Origin: CAYWMY01 sp046352935
GTDB lineage: Bacteria > Pseudomonadota > Gammaproteobacteria > Steroidobacterales > Steroidobacteraceae
Reading direction: 5' to 3'
Assembly (NCBI GenBank): GCA_046352935.1
Contig: JAXMGR010000001.1
Location: 124,001 to 188,000 of the forward strand
Length of the DNA: 64,000 bases
Positions 51,556-60,202 of this stretch are shown here, one piece after another. A model generated the notes under the pieces. It saw nothing but the letters and a program-made list of their open reading frames with translations, did not search any database and was not told where the DNA came from. Every line of letters begins with the position of its first letter. Positions within the stretch are counted from its first letter, which is position 1. Both the position numbers and the translations under genes were made by a program.

Positions 51556-52392
51556 ATGAAGAAGACCGTCAGATCCGGAACACGCGCGGCCGCCGCTGCG
51601 AGGACCCGCGCCGACGCTGCGGCGACGGAGGACACCGCGGACCCCGCGGCGCGTTCGTCGCTGCGCCGCAAGCGCCGCGTGCTAAAGACCTCCGAGCTGA
51701 TCGCACGCGAGATCATCCTGGACATCACCGAGCGCGGCCTGAAGGAGGGTGACGCGCTGCCCTCCGAGGCGCAGATGCTCAGGCACTACGAGGTGGGTCG
51801 TGCGTCGCTGCGCGAGGCACTGCGGCTGCTCGAGGTGCAGGGGCTCGTGCGCATCCGCACGGGCGCGCGCGGCGGTCCCGTCGTCGGCGCCGCGACCGCG
51901 GAGAATCTCGGCCGCATGCTGACGCTGTACTTCGGCCTCGCGGGCGCGACCTACGAGGACCTCACGGCCGTCATGCTGATCGCGGCGCCGAAGGTCGCCG
52001 AGATCGCCGCCCGCACCAGACTCAACCGGGCCGAGACGCTGGCACTGCGGGCGGCCGTGGAGCGGCCCTGTGAGGCGCCGAACCCGCGGCTGATCCGCAC
52101 CGAGACGCTGCTGGACTTCCACAGCCTGCTGCCCGTGCTCGCGCGCAACCCGGTCTGGTCGCTGCTCACCGACGCCGTCAACCTGATCTTCGCCGAGCAC
52201 ATCATGACCACGGCGGATCTGCGCGACTTCCACGCGACCACGGTCGTCGACCACGAGAACATCGCGAAGGCGATCCTGGCGAGGGACCCCGAGCTGGCAT
52301 CGCGGCTCATGCGCGAGCACACCGAGCGCATCATCGCCTTCAACCGCGCGCAGAATCCCGCGATCTTCTCGAGCGTGATCGAATGGCGCTGA
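51556..52392 (+). CDS. FadR-type GntR-family transcriptional regulator
   Basis: A 278-residue regulator with a basic, Ala-rich N-terminal extension (1-40), a GntR winged HTH (about 43-110, LPSEAQMLRHYEVGRASLREALRLLEVQGLV) and an all-helical FCD effector domain with metal-site His residues (FHSLLPVL, DHENIAKAI and REHTERI). Members respond to acyl-CoA or organic acids. It probably controls the surrounding CoA-ester genes. The ATG follows the CoA-transferase stop by 41 bp. Confidence 0.87.
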   Translation: MKKTVRSGTRAAAAARTRADAAATEDTADPAARSSLRRKRRVLKTSELIAREIILDITERGLKEGDALPSEAQMLRHYEVGRASLREALRLLEVQGLVRIRTGARGGPVVGAATAENLGRMLTLYFGLAGATYEDLTAVMLIAAPKVAEIAARTRLNRAETLALRAAVERPCEAPNPRLIRTETLLDFHSLLPVLARNPVWSLLTDAVNLIFAEHIMTTADLRDFHATTVVDHENIAKAILARDPELASRLMREHTERIIAFNRAQNPAIFSSVIEWR

Positions 52393-52480
52393 AACCCGTC
52401 GGTTGGACCGGAGGGGCGGTGCGCCGGGTTGCCGGGATCGCCGGGCAGGACACCGGCATCGTGAAGGAACGGGGCGGGGC

Positions 52481-53632
52481 ATGAGACCGACGGACAAGAG
52501 ACTGGCGATCGCGGGCGTCGGCGAGTCGGCGCTGGGCCGCAAGGTGGACCGGGCGCTCGATGCGCTGCTGGTCGATGCATCGCGCCGCGCGATCGCGGAC
52601 GCCGGCCTCGAGCCGACGCAGGTCGACGGCATCATCATGCACATCAAGCAGCCGCCGCTCGACGAGATCGCACTCGGCGCCGGCATGACGCGCCGGTCCT
52701 ACTCGGCGATCAACGCCTACGTGCCGGGCGCGGGTCCCGTGGCGGCGCTCGTCGAGGCGAAGAACGCGATCGCCGCGGGCCTCGCGACCACGGTGCTCGT
52801 CGTCTACGGCACGCGCACTTCCGCGCCGGGCGGCCCGTACGCCTATCACGCGGCGGATCCGCTGAAGGCGGATCTCGAGATGCCGATGGGCTACTACGGC
52901 CAGCCGCTCTACTTCGCCGCGATGATGCAGCGCTACCGGCACGAGTACGGCCTCGAGTCCGCGCAGCTGGGCTCGCTCGCGGTGGCGCAGCGCGAGTGGG
53001 CTTCCCGCACGCCGGGCGCGCAGCGGCCGCAGCGCATCACGATGGACGACTACCTGAAGTCGCCCGTCATCGCGGAGCCGATCCGCAACCTGGACTGCTG
53101 CCTGATCAGCGACGGCGCGGTCGCCTACGTGGTCACCACGCTCGAGCGCGCACGCGACCTGCGGCATCCGCCCGCAGTCGTCGCCGGCATCGCGGCGGGC
53201 TCGAATCCCTGGACGCTGACCGAGATGTTCACGCAGAGCCCGCGGTTCCTCGACATCGGGCCGGGCGATGCCGCGCGGCGCGCGTTCGCGCAGGCGGGCA
53301 TCACGCACGACGACGTCGATTTCGCCGAGGTCTACGACTGCTTCACGATCTCCATCGTGCTGCAGCTCGAGGGTCTCGGCTTCTGCGGGCGCGGCGAGGG
53401 CGCGGCCTTCGTGGCCGACGGCCGCACGGGCCCCGGCGGCGCGCTGCCCGTCAACACCGACGGCGGCCACCTCGCGTATTCCTACATCCCGGGCATCACG
53501 CACGTCGTCGAGGGCGTGCGGCAGATCCGCGGCGTGCGTGGCGCCGCGCAGATCGCCGATGCCGAGGTCGGCGTCGTGTCCACCTTCGGTGGCCCGGACC
53601 ACGCGACCCTCGTCCTGACCCGCGACCGGTGA
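52481..53632 (+). CDS. Thiolase-fold protein lacking the nucleophilic Cys (Ltp2-like aldolase candidate)
   Basis: A 383-residue protein of the lipid-transfer/thiolase-like family. Where thiolases have N-x-x-C-x-S-G, this reads INAYVPGAG, so there is no nucleophilic Cys. Tyr285 in VYDCFT and Tyr333/Tyr335 in GHLAYSYIPG are candidates for the tyrosines used by side-chain-cleaving aldolases of the Ltp2 type. Those aldolases need a DUF35 partner, and a DUF35 gene begins 7 bp downstream. A retro-aldol cleavage of a beta-hydroxyacyl-CoA is therefore likelier than thiolysis. The ATG at 52481 gives the usual N-terminus. Confidence 0.75.
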   Translation: MRPTDKRLAIAGVGESALGRKVDRALDALLVDASRRAIADAGLEPTQVDGIIMHIKQPPLDEIALGAGMTRRSYSAINAYVPGAGPVAALVEAKNAIAAGLATTVLVVYGTRTSAPGGPYAYHAADPLKADLEMPMGYYGQPLYFAAMMQRYRHEYGLESAQLGSLAVAQREWASRTPGAQRPQRITMDDYLKSPVIAEPIRNLDCCLISDGAVAYVVTTLERARDLRHPPAVVAGIAAGSNPWTLTEMFTQSPRFLDIGPGDAARRAFAQAGITHDDVDFAEVYDCFTISIVLQLEGLGFCGRGEGAAFVADGRTGPGGALPVNTDGGHLAYSYIPGITHVVEGVRQIRGVRGAAQIADAEVGVVSTFGGPDHATLVLTRDR

Positions 53633-53639
53633 GCCGAAC

Positions 53640-54056
53640 ATGAGCCTGCCCGACCATCCGCCCCGCTTCGACACCGACATCGTGCGTCCCTTCTGGGAAG
53701 CGCTCGAACGCGGCGAATTCCGGCTGCCGGCCTGCTCCGTCTGCGGGGCCTGGCAGTGGTATCCCTACGATTTCGTGCGCTGTCACGACGAGGCGCGGCT
53801 CGAGTGGCGGCCCGCGCCGCGCACCGGCACGGTGTTCACGTGGACGCGCGTGCTGCGCAGCTTCCTGCCGGAAGCGAAGCCGGACGCCGCGCCCTATGTC
53901 GCGGCACTCGTGGAACTCGACGACGCGCCGGGCGTGCGTCTGGCGACCTGTCTGGTGAATCTCGGCGATCGTGAACCACGCATCGGCATGCGCGTGCGCC
54001 TGAGCCCGGTGAAACGCTCGACCTACACGGCGCCCGCTTTCGAACCGGTGGACTGA
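53640..54056 (+). CDS. DUF35 OB-fold/zinc-ribbon partner protein
   Basis: A 138-residue protein: N-terminal helix (FWEALERGEF), rubredoxin-like ribbon with C32, C35 and C48, then an OB-fold (GTVFTWTRVLRSFLPEAK onward). The fourth zinc Cys is replaced by Glu51. DUF35 proteins form complexes with thiolase-like partners (as ChsH2 with Ltp2). It follows the thiolase-fold gene after 7 bp, so it is surely its partner. Confidence 0.87.
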   Translation: MSLPDHPPRFDTDIVRPFWEALERGEFRLPACSVCGAWQWYPYDFVRCHDEARLEWRPAPRTGTVFTWTRVLRSFLPEAKPDAAPYVAALVELDDAPGVRLATCLVNLGDREPRIGMRVRLSPVKRSTYTAPAFEPVD

Positions 54057-54107
54057 GGTCGTCGCGGGCCGCGCGGCGGCGACGCAGCGGAGGGCGGTGC
54101 GTCGGGC

Positions 54108-55214
54108 TCAGCCTGCGGTGGCGCGGTAGCGGGCGCGGAGGTGCTCGCTGAACCCGAGCGTGGCCTGCAGCGCGATGACGCGGCGCAGGTAGCGCCCCAC
54201 GGGCAGCTCGGCCGTCATGCCCATGCCGCCGTGCAGCTGGATGGACTGTTCGCAGACGTAGCGCGCTCCGTCGAGCCCCTTGATGCAGGCGCCCGTGACC
54301 TCGTGCATGCGCGTGCCGTCCAGGACCGCGAAATGTTCCGCGACGCTCTCGGCCAGCACCTCGGCACGCCGGCAGGCGAGCGCCATGTCGGCCATGCGAT
54401 GACGCAGCACCTGGAACTTCGACAGGGGCTGGTTGAACTGCTTGCGGGTGTGCAGGTACTCGGCGGTCCTGAGCAGCAGCGCCTTCATGAGGCCGACGCA
54501 CTCGGCCATCGACGCGATGCAGGCGAGATCCCAGGCGGCTTCGCGCAGCGCGCGCACGCCAGAGTCGGGTGCCGCGAGCACGGCTCCCGCACCGACCTCC
54601 ACGCCGGTGAAGGTCGCTTCGGCGGCCTCGCCGCCGTCGATCGTCGGGAAGCGCCGCAGCCGGAGGCCCGCCGCATCGACGGGCACGACGAGCAGCATTT
54701 CGCCGGCGCCCGGTGCTCCGCTCGTCGCGGACACCAGGAGCTCGGTCGTGTCCGCACCCGTCCAGATGCCGGATTTGGCACCGTCGAGGCGCCAGCCGTC
54801 GCCGTCGGGCACGGCGCGCAGCGTGACGTCCGGGCAGACGCCGCGCGCGGCGGGCTCCGAGTCGGCCAGCGCGAGGCTGCGGTCGCCCGCGATGAGCCCC
54901 TCGATGAGGCGCGTGCGCAGCGCGCCCGCGGGACAGGCCGAGATCATCCGGCCAGGGAGCACGCTGCCCATGATCCACGAGCCGACCAGCAGGCCGCGGC
55001 CCAGCTCCAGCGCGAGTGTGCAGATCTCCGGCGCGCCGCCGTTCAGCCCGCCGTCGTCCTCCGCGAAGGGCAGCGCCAGCCAGCCGAGGTCGGCGGCCTG
55101 GGTCCACACTTCCGCGACATCCCGCGTGACGGGGATGCCGCGCGCGGTCACGTCCGTCGTGACCTGCGCCGCGGAGTCGCGGAGCATTTGCAGTTCGTCG
55201 GTGCAGGTGAGCAT
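54108..55214 (-). CDS. Acyl-CoA dehydrogenase, FAD-binding-type subunit
   Basis: A 368-residue acyl-CoA dehydrogenase fold. The C-terminal half has the FAD-binding Arg and Gln (LHTRKQFNQPLSKFQVLRHRMADM) and SIQLHGGMGMTAELPVGRYLRR; the N-terminal half is degenerate compared with standard enzymes. It is probably one half of a heteromer with the product of the gene 20 bp upstream, as in the alpha2beta2 dehydrogenases of steroid side-chain degradation. ATG at 55214. Confidence 0.87.
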   Translation of the reverse strand: MLTCTDELQMLRDSAAQVTTDVTARGIPVTRDVAEVWTQAADLGWLALPFAEDDGGLNGGAPEICTLALELGRGLLVGSWIMGSVLPGRMISACPAGALRTRLIEGLIAGDRSLALADSEPAARGVCPDVTLRAVPDGDGWRLDGAKSGIWTGADTTELLVSATSGAPGAGEMLLVVPVDAAGLRLRRFPTIDGGEAAEATFTGVEVGAGAVLAAPDSGVRALREAAWDLACIASMAECVGLMKALLLRTAEYLHTRKQFNQPLSKFQVLRHRMADMALACRRAEVLAESVAEHFAVLDGTRMHEVTGACIKGLDGARYVCEQSIQLHGGMGMTAELPVGRYLRRVIALQATLGFSEHLRARYRATAG

Positions 55215-55234
55215 AGGGTCTACCGGGCGGGCCG

Positions 55235-56422
55235 TCAGAGCGCCGCCATGCTGTTGGCGATCAGTTCGCGCTGGATCTCGTTGCTGCCGCCGTAGACGGT
55301 GGCGGCGCGGTTGTTCAGGTAGGTCGCGACCAGGGCCTGGTCGTCGGCCTGCGCGTCGTCGAGTCCCTCGGTGTGCTCCGTGTAGTAGAGCGCGCGCGGT
55401 CCCAGGATCTCGATGGTGGTCTCCTCGATCCGCTGCATGAGCTCGGTGAACTCGAGCTTGAGCGCGGACGCCTCCGGACCCGGCCGCTGGCCGGTCTCCT
55501 GCAGCAGCGCGCAGTGGAGTTCCGCCGCGGCGATGGTCTGCAGCTGCACGTCGAGTTCCTCGATGCGCGCGGCGAGCGCGCGCGCCTCGCAGCTCTGCGA
55601 CGGGCCGAATACCTCGGTGAACAGCCTGCGGCAACGCATGAGCTTGCGGCCCAGGAATCCGTTCACGATGAAGCCGCCGCGCTCGAACTCGAGCAGGTAG
55701 CGCGCGATCTCCCAGCCCTGGCCGGGCTCGCCGACGAGGTTCTCCGCGGGCACCCGCACGTCGTCGAAGAAGACCTGGTTGACCTCGTGCTCGCCGCCGA
55801 TCGTGATGATCGGGGTGACGGTGATGCCGGGCGTGGCGAGATCGACGAGCAGGAAGCTGATGCCGGCCTGGCGGCGCGGCTCGACACTCGTGCGGACCAG
55901 GCAGAAGACCCAGTTCGCGAAGTGCGCGTGCGTCGTCCAGATCTTGGTGCCGTTCACCACGTACTCGTCGCCCTCGCGCCGCGCTGCGCACTGCAGGCTC
56001 GCGAGGTCCGATCCGGCACCCGGCTCGGAGTAGCCCTGGCACCAGTAGTCGTCACCGCGCAGGATTCGCGGCAGGAAGCGCGCGCGCTGCGCATCGGTGC
56101 CGTAGCGGATCAGCACCGGACCCAGGTACTTGAGGCCGAACGGCGCGAGCAGGGGCGCGCCGGCGAGCCCGCACTCGGTGTCGAAGATGAACCGCTGCAT
56201 CGCGGACCAGCCCGGGCCGCCGTGCTCGCGGGACCAGTGGGCGCCGAGCCAGCCGCGCTCCAGCAGCTTGCGCTGCCAGGGTAGCGTGAGCGAGGGCGGC
56301 GGGAACAGGCTCTGCACGCGGTCGGTCGCGCGGATCACCTCGGGCGACAGCTCGGCGGCGAGGAATGAACGCACCTCGTCGCGGAAGGCGGCGTCCCTTA
56401 ACGACAGGCCTCTGAAGTTCAC
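55235..56422 (-). CDS. Acyl-CoA dehydrogenase, substrate-binding-type subunit
   Basis: A 395-residue acyl-CoA dehydrogenase. The middle domain is canonical (YWCQGYSEPGAGSDLASLQCAARREGDEYVVNGTKIWTT), and the end is NNRAATVYGGSNEIQRELIANSMA. It lacks the RxxFG(x)xxxxFQ FAD element that its neighbour has, supporting a shared active site between the two. GTG start at 56422 (VNFRGLSL, as in relatives). Divergent from the SDR at 56610. Confidence 0.87.
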   Translation of the reverse strand: MNFRGLSLRDAAFRDEVRSFLAAELSPEVIRATDRVQSLFPPPSLTLPWQRKLLERGWLGAHWSREHGGPGWSAMQRFIFDTECGLAGAPLLAPFGLKYLGPVLIRYGTDAQRARFLPRILRGDDYWCQGYSEPGAGSDLASLQCAARREGDEYVVNGTKIWTTHAHFANWVFCLVRTSVEPRRQAGISFLLVDLATPGITVTPIITIGGEHEVNQVFFDDVRVPAENLVGEPGQGWEIARYLLEFERGGFIVNGFLGRKLMRCRRLFTEVFGPSQSCEARALAARIEELDVQLQTIAAAELHCALLQETGQRPGPEASALKLEFTELMQRIEETTIEILGPRALYYTEHTEGLDDAQADDQALVATYLNNRAATVYGGSNEIQRELIANSMAAL

Positions 56423-56609
56423 CCGCTGGTCTCCCTGGGCTTCCCGTTCAACCGGTCGGACTGTAGATTGCACGAAGGGACCCGGGGACGGGAGTCCACC
56501 TGACAAATCTGACAGTCGGCGAGCGCCCGGGGGCCCGGGGCACGGCCGGCGGGGTGTGGACTTCCCGGGGCTGCGGGCCGGCGGTTTCGACAACCAGGTG
56601 GGGGGAGTG

Positions 56610-57380
56610 ATGGGAATCTTCGACCGGTTTCGGCTGGATGGGGCTGTCGCGCTGATCACGGGCGGCGGCGGCGGGCTCGGCAGTGCCATCGCACTGGCCT
56701 TCGCCGAGGCGGGTGCGGACATCGCGGTCAACGGGCGCACCCGGGAGCCGCTCGAAAAAGTGCGCGACTCGGTCCAGCGGCTCGGCCGCCGCTGCCTGGT
56801 CGTGCAGGGCGACATCTGCGACGGCGCCTTCGCCACCGAGGCCGTCGAGCAGGTCATCGCGGAGTTCGGGCGGCTGACCATCCTCGTCAACAATGTCGGC
56901 GGTCTCGCCGGTGACGAGGTCCCGAAGCCCGCGATGCAGATCGAAGAGCAGTTCTGGAACGGCCAGATCGACCTGAACCTGAACAGCGTCTGGCGCCTCA
57001 CGCGGCGGGCCGTGCCGCGCATGACGGACGGCGGCGTCATCCTCAACATGTCCTCGATCCGCGCGTTCCAGCCCGAGAACGGCAGTGCCGCCTACGCGGC
57101 GGCGAAGGCGGGCCTCAACGCGCTCACCCTCGCGCTCGCGCACGACCTGGCGCCGAAGTTCCGCGTGAACGGCATCGCGCCGGGCCCCGTGCCCACCGAC
57201 GCCTTCAAGGAGAAGCGGCGCGTCACGGAGGCCGATTTCCCGCGCATCGCGAAGGAATGGGGCGTGCCGCTCGAACGCCTCGGCGTGCCCGACGACATCG
57301 CGGCAGCCGCGTTGTACCTGGCCTCGCCGGCCGGCAGCTGGATCACGGGCCAGACCCTCATCGTCGCGGGCGGAATGTAG
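56610..57380 (+). CDS. Short-chain dehydrogenase/reductase
   Basis: A 256-residue classical SDR: TGGGGGLG (about 16-23), NNVGG in place of NNAG, catalytic Ser in NMSSIRAF and YAAAKAG for Tyr/Lys, plus a PG motif (IAPGPVPTDAF). It probably oxidises a hydroxyacyl-CoA or alcohol intermediate of the neighbouring pathway. The ATG at 56610 follows a G-rich ribosome site closely. The 187-bp divergent gap upstream holds the promoters; TGACAAATCTGACA there is a short direct repeat. Confidence 0.88.
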   Translation: MGIFDRFRLDGAVALITGGGGGLGSAIALAFAEAGADIAVNGRTREPLEKVRDSVQRLGRRCLVVQGDICDGAFATEAVEQVIAEFGRLTILVNNVGGLAGDEVPKPAMQIEEQFWNGQIDLNLNSVWRLTRRAVPRMTDGGVILNMSSIRAFQPENGSAAYAAAKAGLNALTLALAHDLAPKFRVNGIAPGPVPTDAFKEKRRVTEADFPRIAKEWGVPLERLGVPDDIAAAALYLASPAGSWITGQTLIVAGGM

Positions 57381-57439
57381 GCCGCCGCGTCCGTTCCCGC
57401 ACCGGGGGCGGGGCGGATGATCGGCAGGGGGCGGGGAAG

Positions 57440-60202
57440 TTGCACATCCTTCGGTTCTCGGACGAGGCCTGTGTCGATCGCACGCAGGTCGGCGGCAAGG
57501 CCGCCAATCTCGGCGTGCTGACGCGTGCGGATTTTCCCGTGCCGCGTGGCTTCGTCGTCGCCCGGACGGCCTATGACGACGTCATCGCCGACCGGCTGCG
57601 GGATCGCATCGCGGCGCTGCTGGCCGTCATCGATCACGCGAACGCCGACAGCGTCGAGGAGGGCGCACGCCGCATCCGCGAGCTGATCGCCGCCGCGCCG
57701 ATGCCGGCGCCGCTCACCGCGGCCATCGTGGACGCGTATGCGGCGCTGGGTCCGGACCGCTACGTCGCCGTGCGGTCGTCGGGCACCGCCGAGGACCTCG
57801 CCGACGCCTCCTTCGCGGGCCAGCACGATACCTACCTCGACATGCAGGGCGCCGCGGTCGTCCTCGACGCGGTGAAGCGATGCTGGGCGTCCCTGTGGAC
57901 CGCGCGCGCAGTCGCCTATCGCCATGCGAACGGCTTCGACCAGCTCGCGGTGAGCCTCGCCGTCGTGGTCCAGGAGATGGTCGAGGCCGAGGTCGCGGGC
58001 GTGATGTTCACGGCCAATCCCCTGACCATGGCGACCGACCGCATCGTCGTCAATGCGAGCTGGGGCCTCGGCGAAGGCGTGGTCTCCGGCATCCTCACGC
58101 CCGACCAGTTCACGCTCGACAAGAACTCCCTGCGGCTGCTGCACACGGTGACGGGCGCCAAGGAGCGCCGCGTCGTGCGCAACCCGGCGACGGGGCGCGG
58201 CACCGTCACCGAGCCCGTGCCCGAGGATCTGCGCGGCGTCGACACGCTGACGGAGGAGCAGCTCGCGGCGCTCGCGGAAATCGGGAGGCGGGTCGAGCAG
58301 CATTACGGCGGCATGCCGCAGGACATCGAATGGGCCTTCGCGAAGGGCAGCTTCCATCTGCTGCAGGCCCGCGACATCACGGGCGTCGAGTTCGCCTGGG
58401 ACGAGGACGTCGACGCCTGGCAGAAGGATCCGGACGAACCCGGCGTGGTCTGGACGCGCGGCTTCGCCGACGAGTTCTGGACCGGGGCCGTGACGCCGCT
58501 GTTCTACTCCGTGCGCGCCCGCGAATTCACGGACTGCCAGCGGCGCGCGGCGCGCATCTGGGGTCTTCGCGATCTCGCTGCCACGCGGCGTTTCAGGTAC
58601 CACAAGGCCGAGGTGTACCTCAGCACGAAGAGCCAGGGCCTGTTCGTGCACTACACCGTGCCCCGCATGTTCCGCTCGGGGCCCGCGGTGGACTATTTCC
58701 CGCCATCGATCCGGACGGAACTCGCGGCGCGGCGCTTCCCGCTCGTGAAGTATCTCTGGATGCACGCGCGCATCGTGCTCGTGCCCGAGCAGCGCATCCC
58801 GACGTGGATGGGGCTGCTGCAGGACTACCTCGACCATCGCACGGCCGAGGCCGACGGCCTCGATGCCGCGAAGCTGCGCGCGCTCGGTGACGACGAGCTG
58901 CTCGCGCACATCGCCGGCATGATCGCGTTCACGACCCGGCTCCTCGACGTGATGTGGACCGGCTTCCTCGTGCACGGCGCGGCCGTGCTGTACCTGCTCG
59001 GCGCCATCCTCGCGAAGTGGTACGACGGCGGGAACGCGATGGTCTACGCCGATCTCATCACGGGTCTGCCGAAGCGCACCATCACGCTCGAGGAGAACCT
59101 CGACCTGTGGGAACTGGCCGAGCGCATCCGGAAGTCGCCGGAACTGCTGGCGCTGTTCCATGCCTGCAATGCGAAGGAATTCTTCCGGCGCCTGCGCGAG
59201 CACCCCGCCGGTGCCGACGCGGCCGCGCAGTACGACCACGTCCTGAAGGCGCACGGTCACCGTGGCCACGCCGACCGGGACTTCTGGTTCACGCGGCGTG
59301 CCGAGGATCCGGCCGTCGATTACCGCGCGCTCGAGGCGCTGCTGAGTTCGGCGGCCGGTGCGCCGCGACCCGATGCGCGCGAGCCGGAACTCGTGAAGAT
59401 GCGCGAGGCCGCGACGGCAGATGTGATCGCCCGGCTGCGCCGCCGGCCCTTCGGCCGCCTGCGCGTGCGGATCTTCGAATCCGTGCTCGCCTATGCGCTC
59501 CGCTTCCTCGTGATCCGCGACGACGAGCGGCACTACATCGACCGCGCCACGTACGCGAAGAAACGCGCCTTCGAGGAACTCGGACGCCGCCTCGTCGAAC
59601 GCGGCCTGCTCGCCGACGCGGGCGATCACTACTTCCTGACTTACGAAGAGCTGCTGGAACTGTTCGCAGGTCGCGCCCCGCAGCGGCTCGTCGCGGCGAA
59701 GGTGCGCGGGCGCAGGCGCCAGTTCGAACGCTTCCACGCGAAGCAGTACCTGCCGCCGCTCTACCTGCGCGACGGCGAGGAGTACCGCGAGGACGCCGGG
59801 GTGGCCACGGTGCAGGACGGTGCGCTGCTCGCGGGCATCGGCACCAGCCGCGGCACCGTGACCGGCACCGCGCGCGTCGTGCACGACCTCGAGGACATCG
59901 GTCGCGTGCGTGCGGGCGAGATCCTGGTCACGAACAGCACCGATCCCGGCTGGACACCCGTGTTCGCCGTCATCAGCGGACTCGTGCTCGAAACGGGCGG
60001 CATGCTCGCGCACGGCTCCTGCCTGTCGCGCGAATACGGCCTGCCGGCGGTCACCGTCGCGAATGCGACGCGGCTCATCCCGGACGGCGCCACCATCACG
60101 GTGGACGGCAGCACGGGGCAAGTGAGTCTCGTGACCTCCGTGGACGTCAGCGCAACCCCGCCTCCCGCATCCGCGGCAGAACCTCCTTCTCGAACAGCCT
60201 GA
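57440..60202 (+). CDS. PEP-synthase/rifampicin-phosphotransferase-like protein
   Basis: A 920-residue protein with an N-terminal PPDK/PEP-synthase ATP-grasp domain (GGKAANLGVLTRADFPVPRGFVV, VRSSGTAEDLADASFAGQHDTYL, GVMFTANP), a long middle region of about 450 residues and a C-terminal swivelling phosphohistidine domain (TNSTDPGWTPVFAVISGLVLETGGMLAHGS, catalytic His858). This domain order matches rifampicin phosphotransferase and related PEP-utilising proteins. The substrate is unknown. TTG start at 57440 is assumed from homology of the first residues; the C-terminus overlaps the convergent LLM gene by 56 bp. Confidence 0.8.
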   Translation: MHILRFSDEACVDRTQVGGKAANLGVLTRADFPVPRGFVVARTAYDDVIADRLRDRIAALLAVIDHANADSVEEGARRIRELIAAAPMPAPLTAAIVDAYAALGPDRYVAVRSSGTAEDLADASFAGQHDTYLDMQGAAVVLDAVKRCWASLWTARAVAYRHANGFDQLAVSLAVVVQEMVEAEVAGVMFTANPLTMATDRIVVNASWGLGEGVVSGILTPDQFTLDKNSLRLLHTVTGAKERRVVRNPATGRGTVTEPVPEDLRGVDTLTEEQLAALAEIGRRVEQHYGGMPQDIEWAFAKGSFHLLQARDITGVEFAWDEDVDAWQKDPDEPGVVWTRGFADEFWTGAVTPLFYSVRAREFTDCQRRAARIWGLRDLAATRRFRYHKAEVYLSTKSQGLFVHYTVPRMFRSGPAVDYFPPSIRTELAARRFPLVKYLWMHARIVLVPEQRIPTWMGLLQDYLDHRTAEADGLDAAKLRALGDDELLAHIAGMIAFTTRLLDVMWTGFLVHGAAVLYLLGAILAKWYDGGNAMVYADLITGLPKRTITLEENLDLWELAERIRKSPELLALFHACNAKEFFRRLREHPAGADAAAQYDHVLKAHGHRGHADRDFWFTRRAEDPAVDYRALEALLSSAAGAPRPDAREPELVKMREAATADVIARLRRRPFGRLRVRIFESVLAYALRFLVIRDDERHYIDRATYAKKRAFEELGRRLVERGLLADAGDHYFLTYEELLELFAGRAPQRLVAAKVRGRRRQFERFHAKQYLPPLYLRDGEEYREDAGVATVQDGALLAGIGTSRGTVTGTARVVHDLEDIGRVRAGEILVTNSTDPGWTPVFAVISGLVLETGGMLAHGSCLSREYGLPAVTVANATRLIPDGATITVDGSTGQVSLVTSVDVSATPPPASAAEPPSRTA

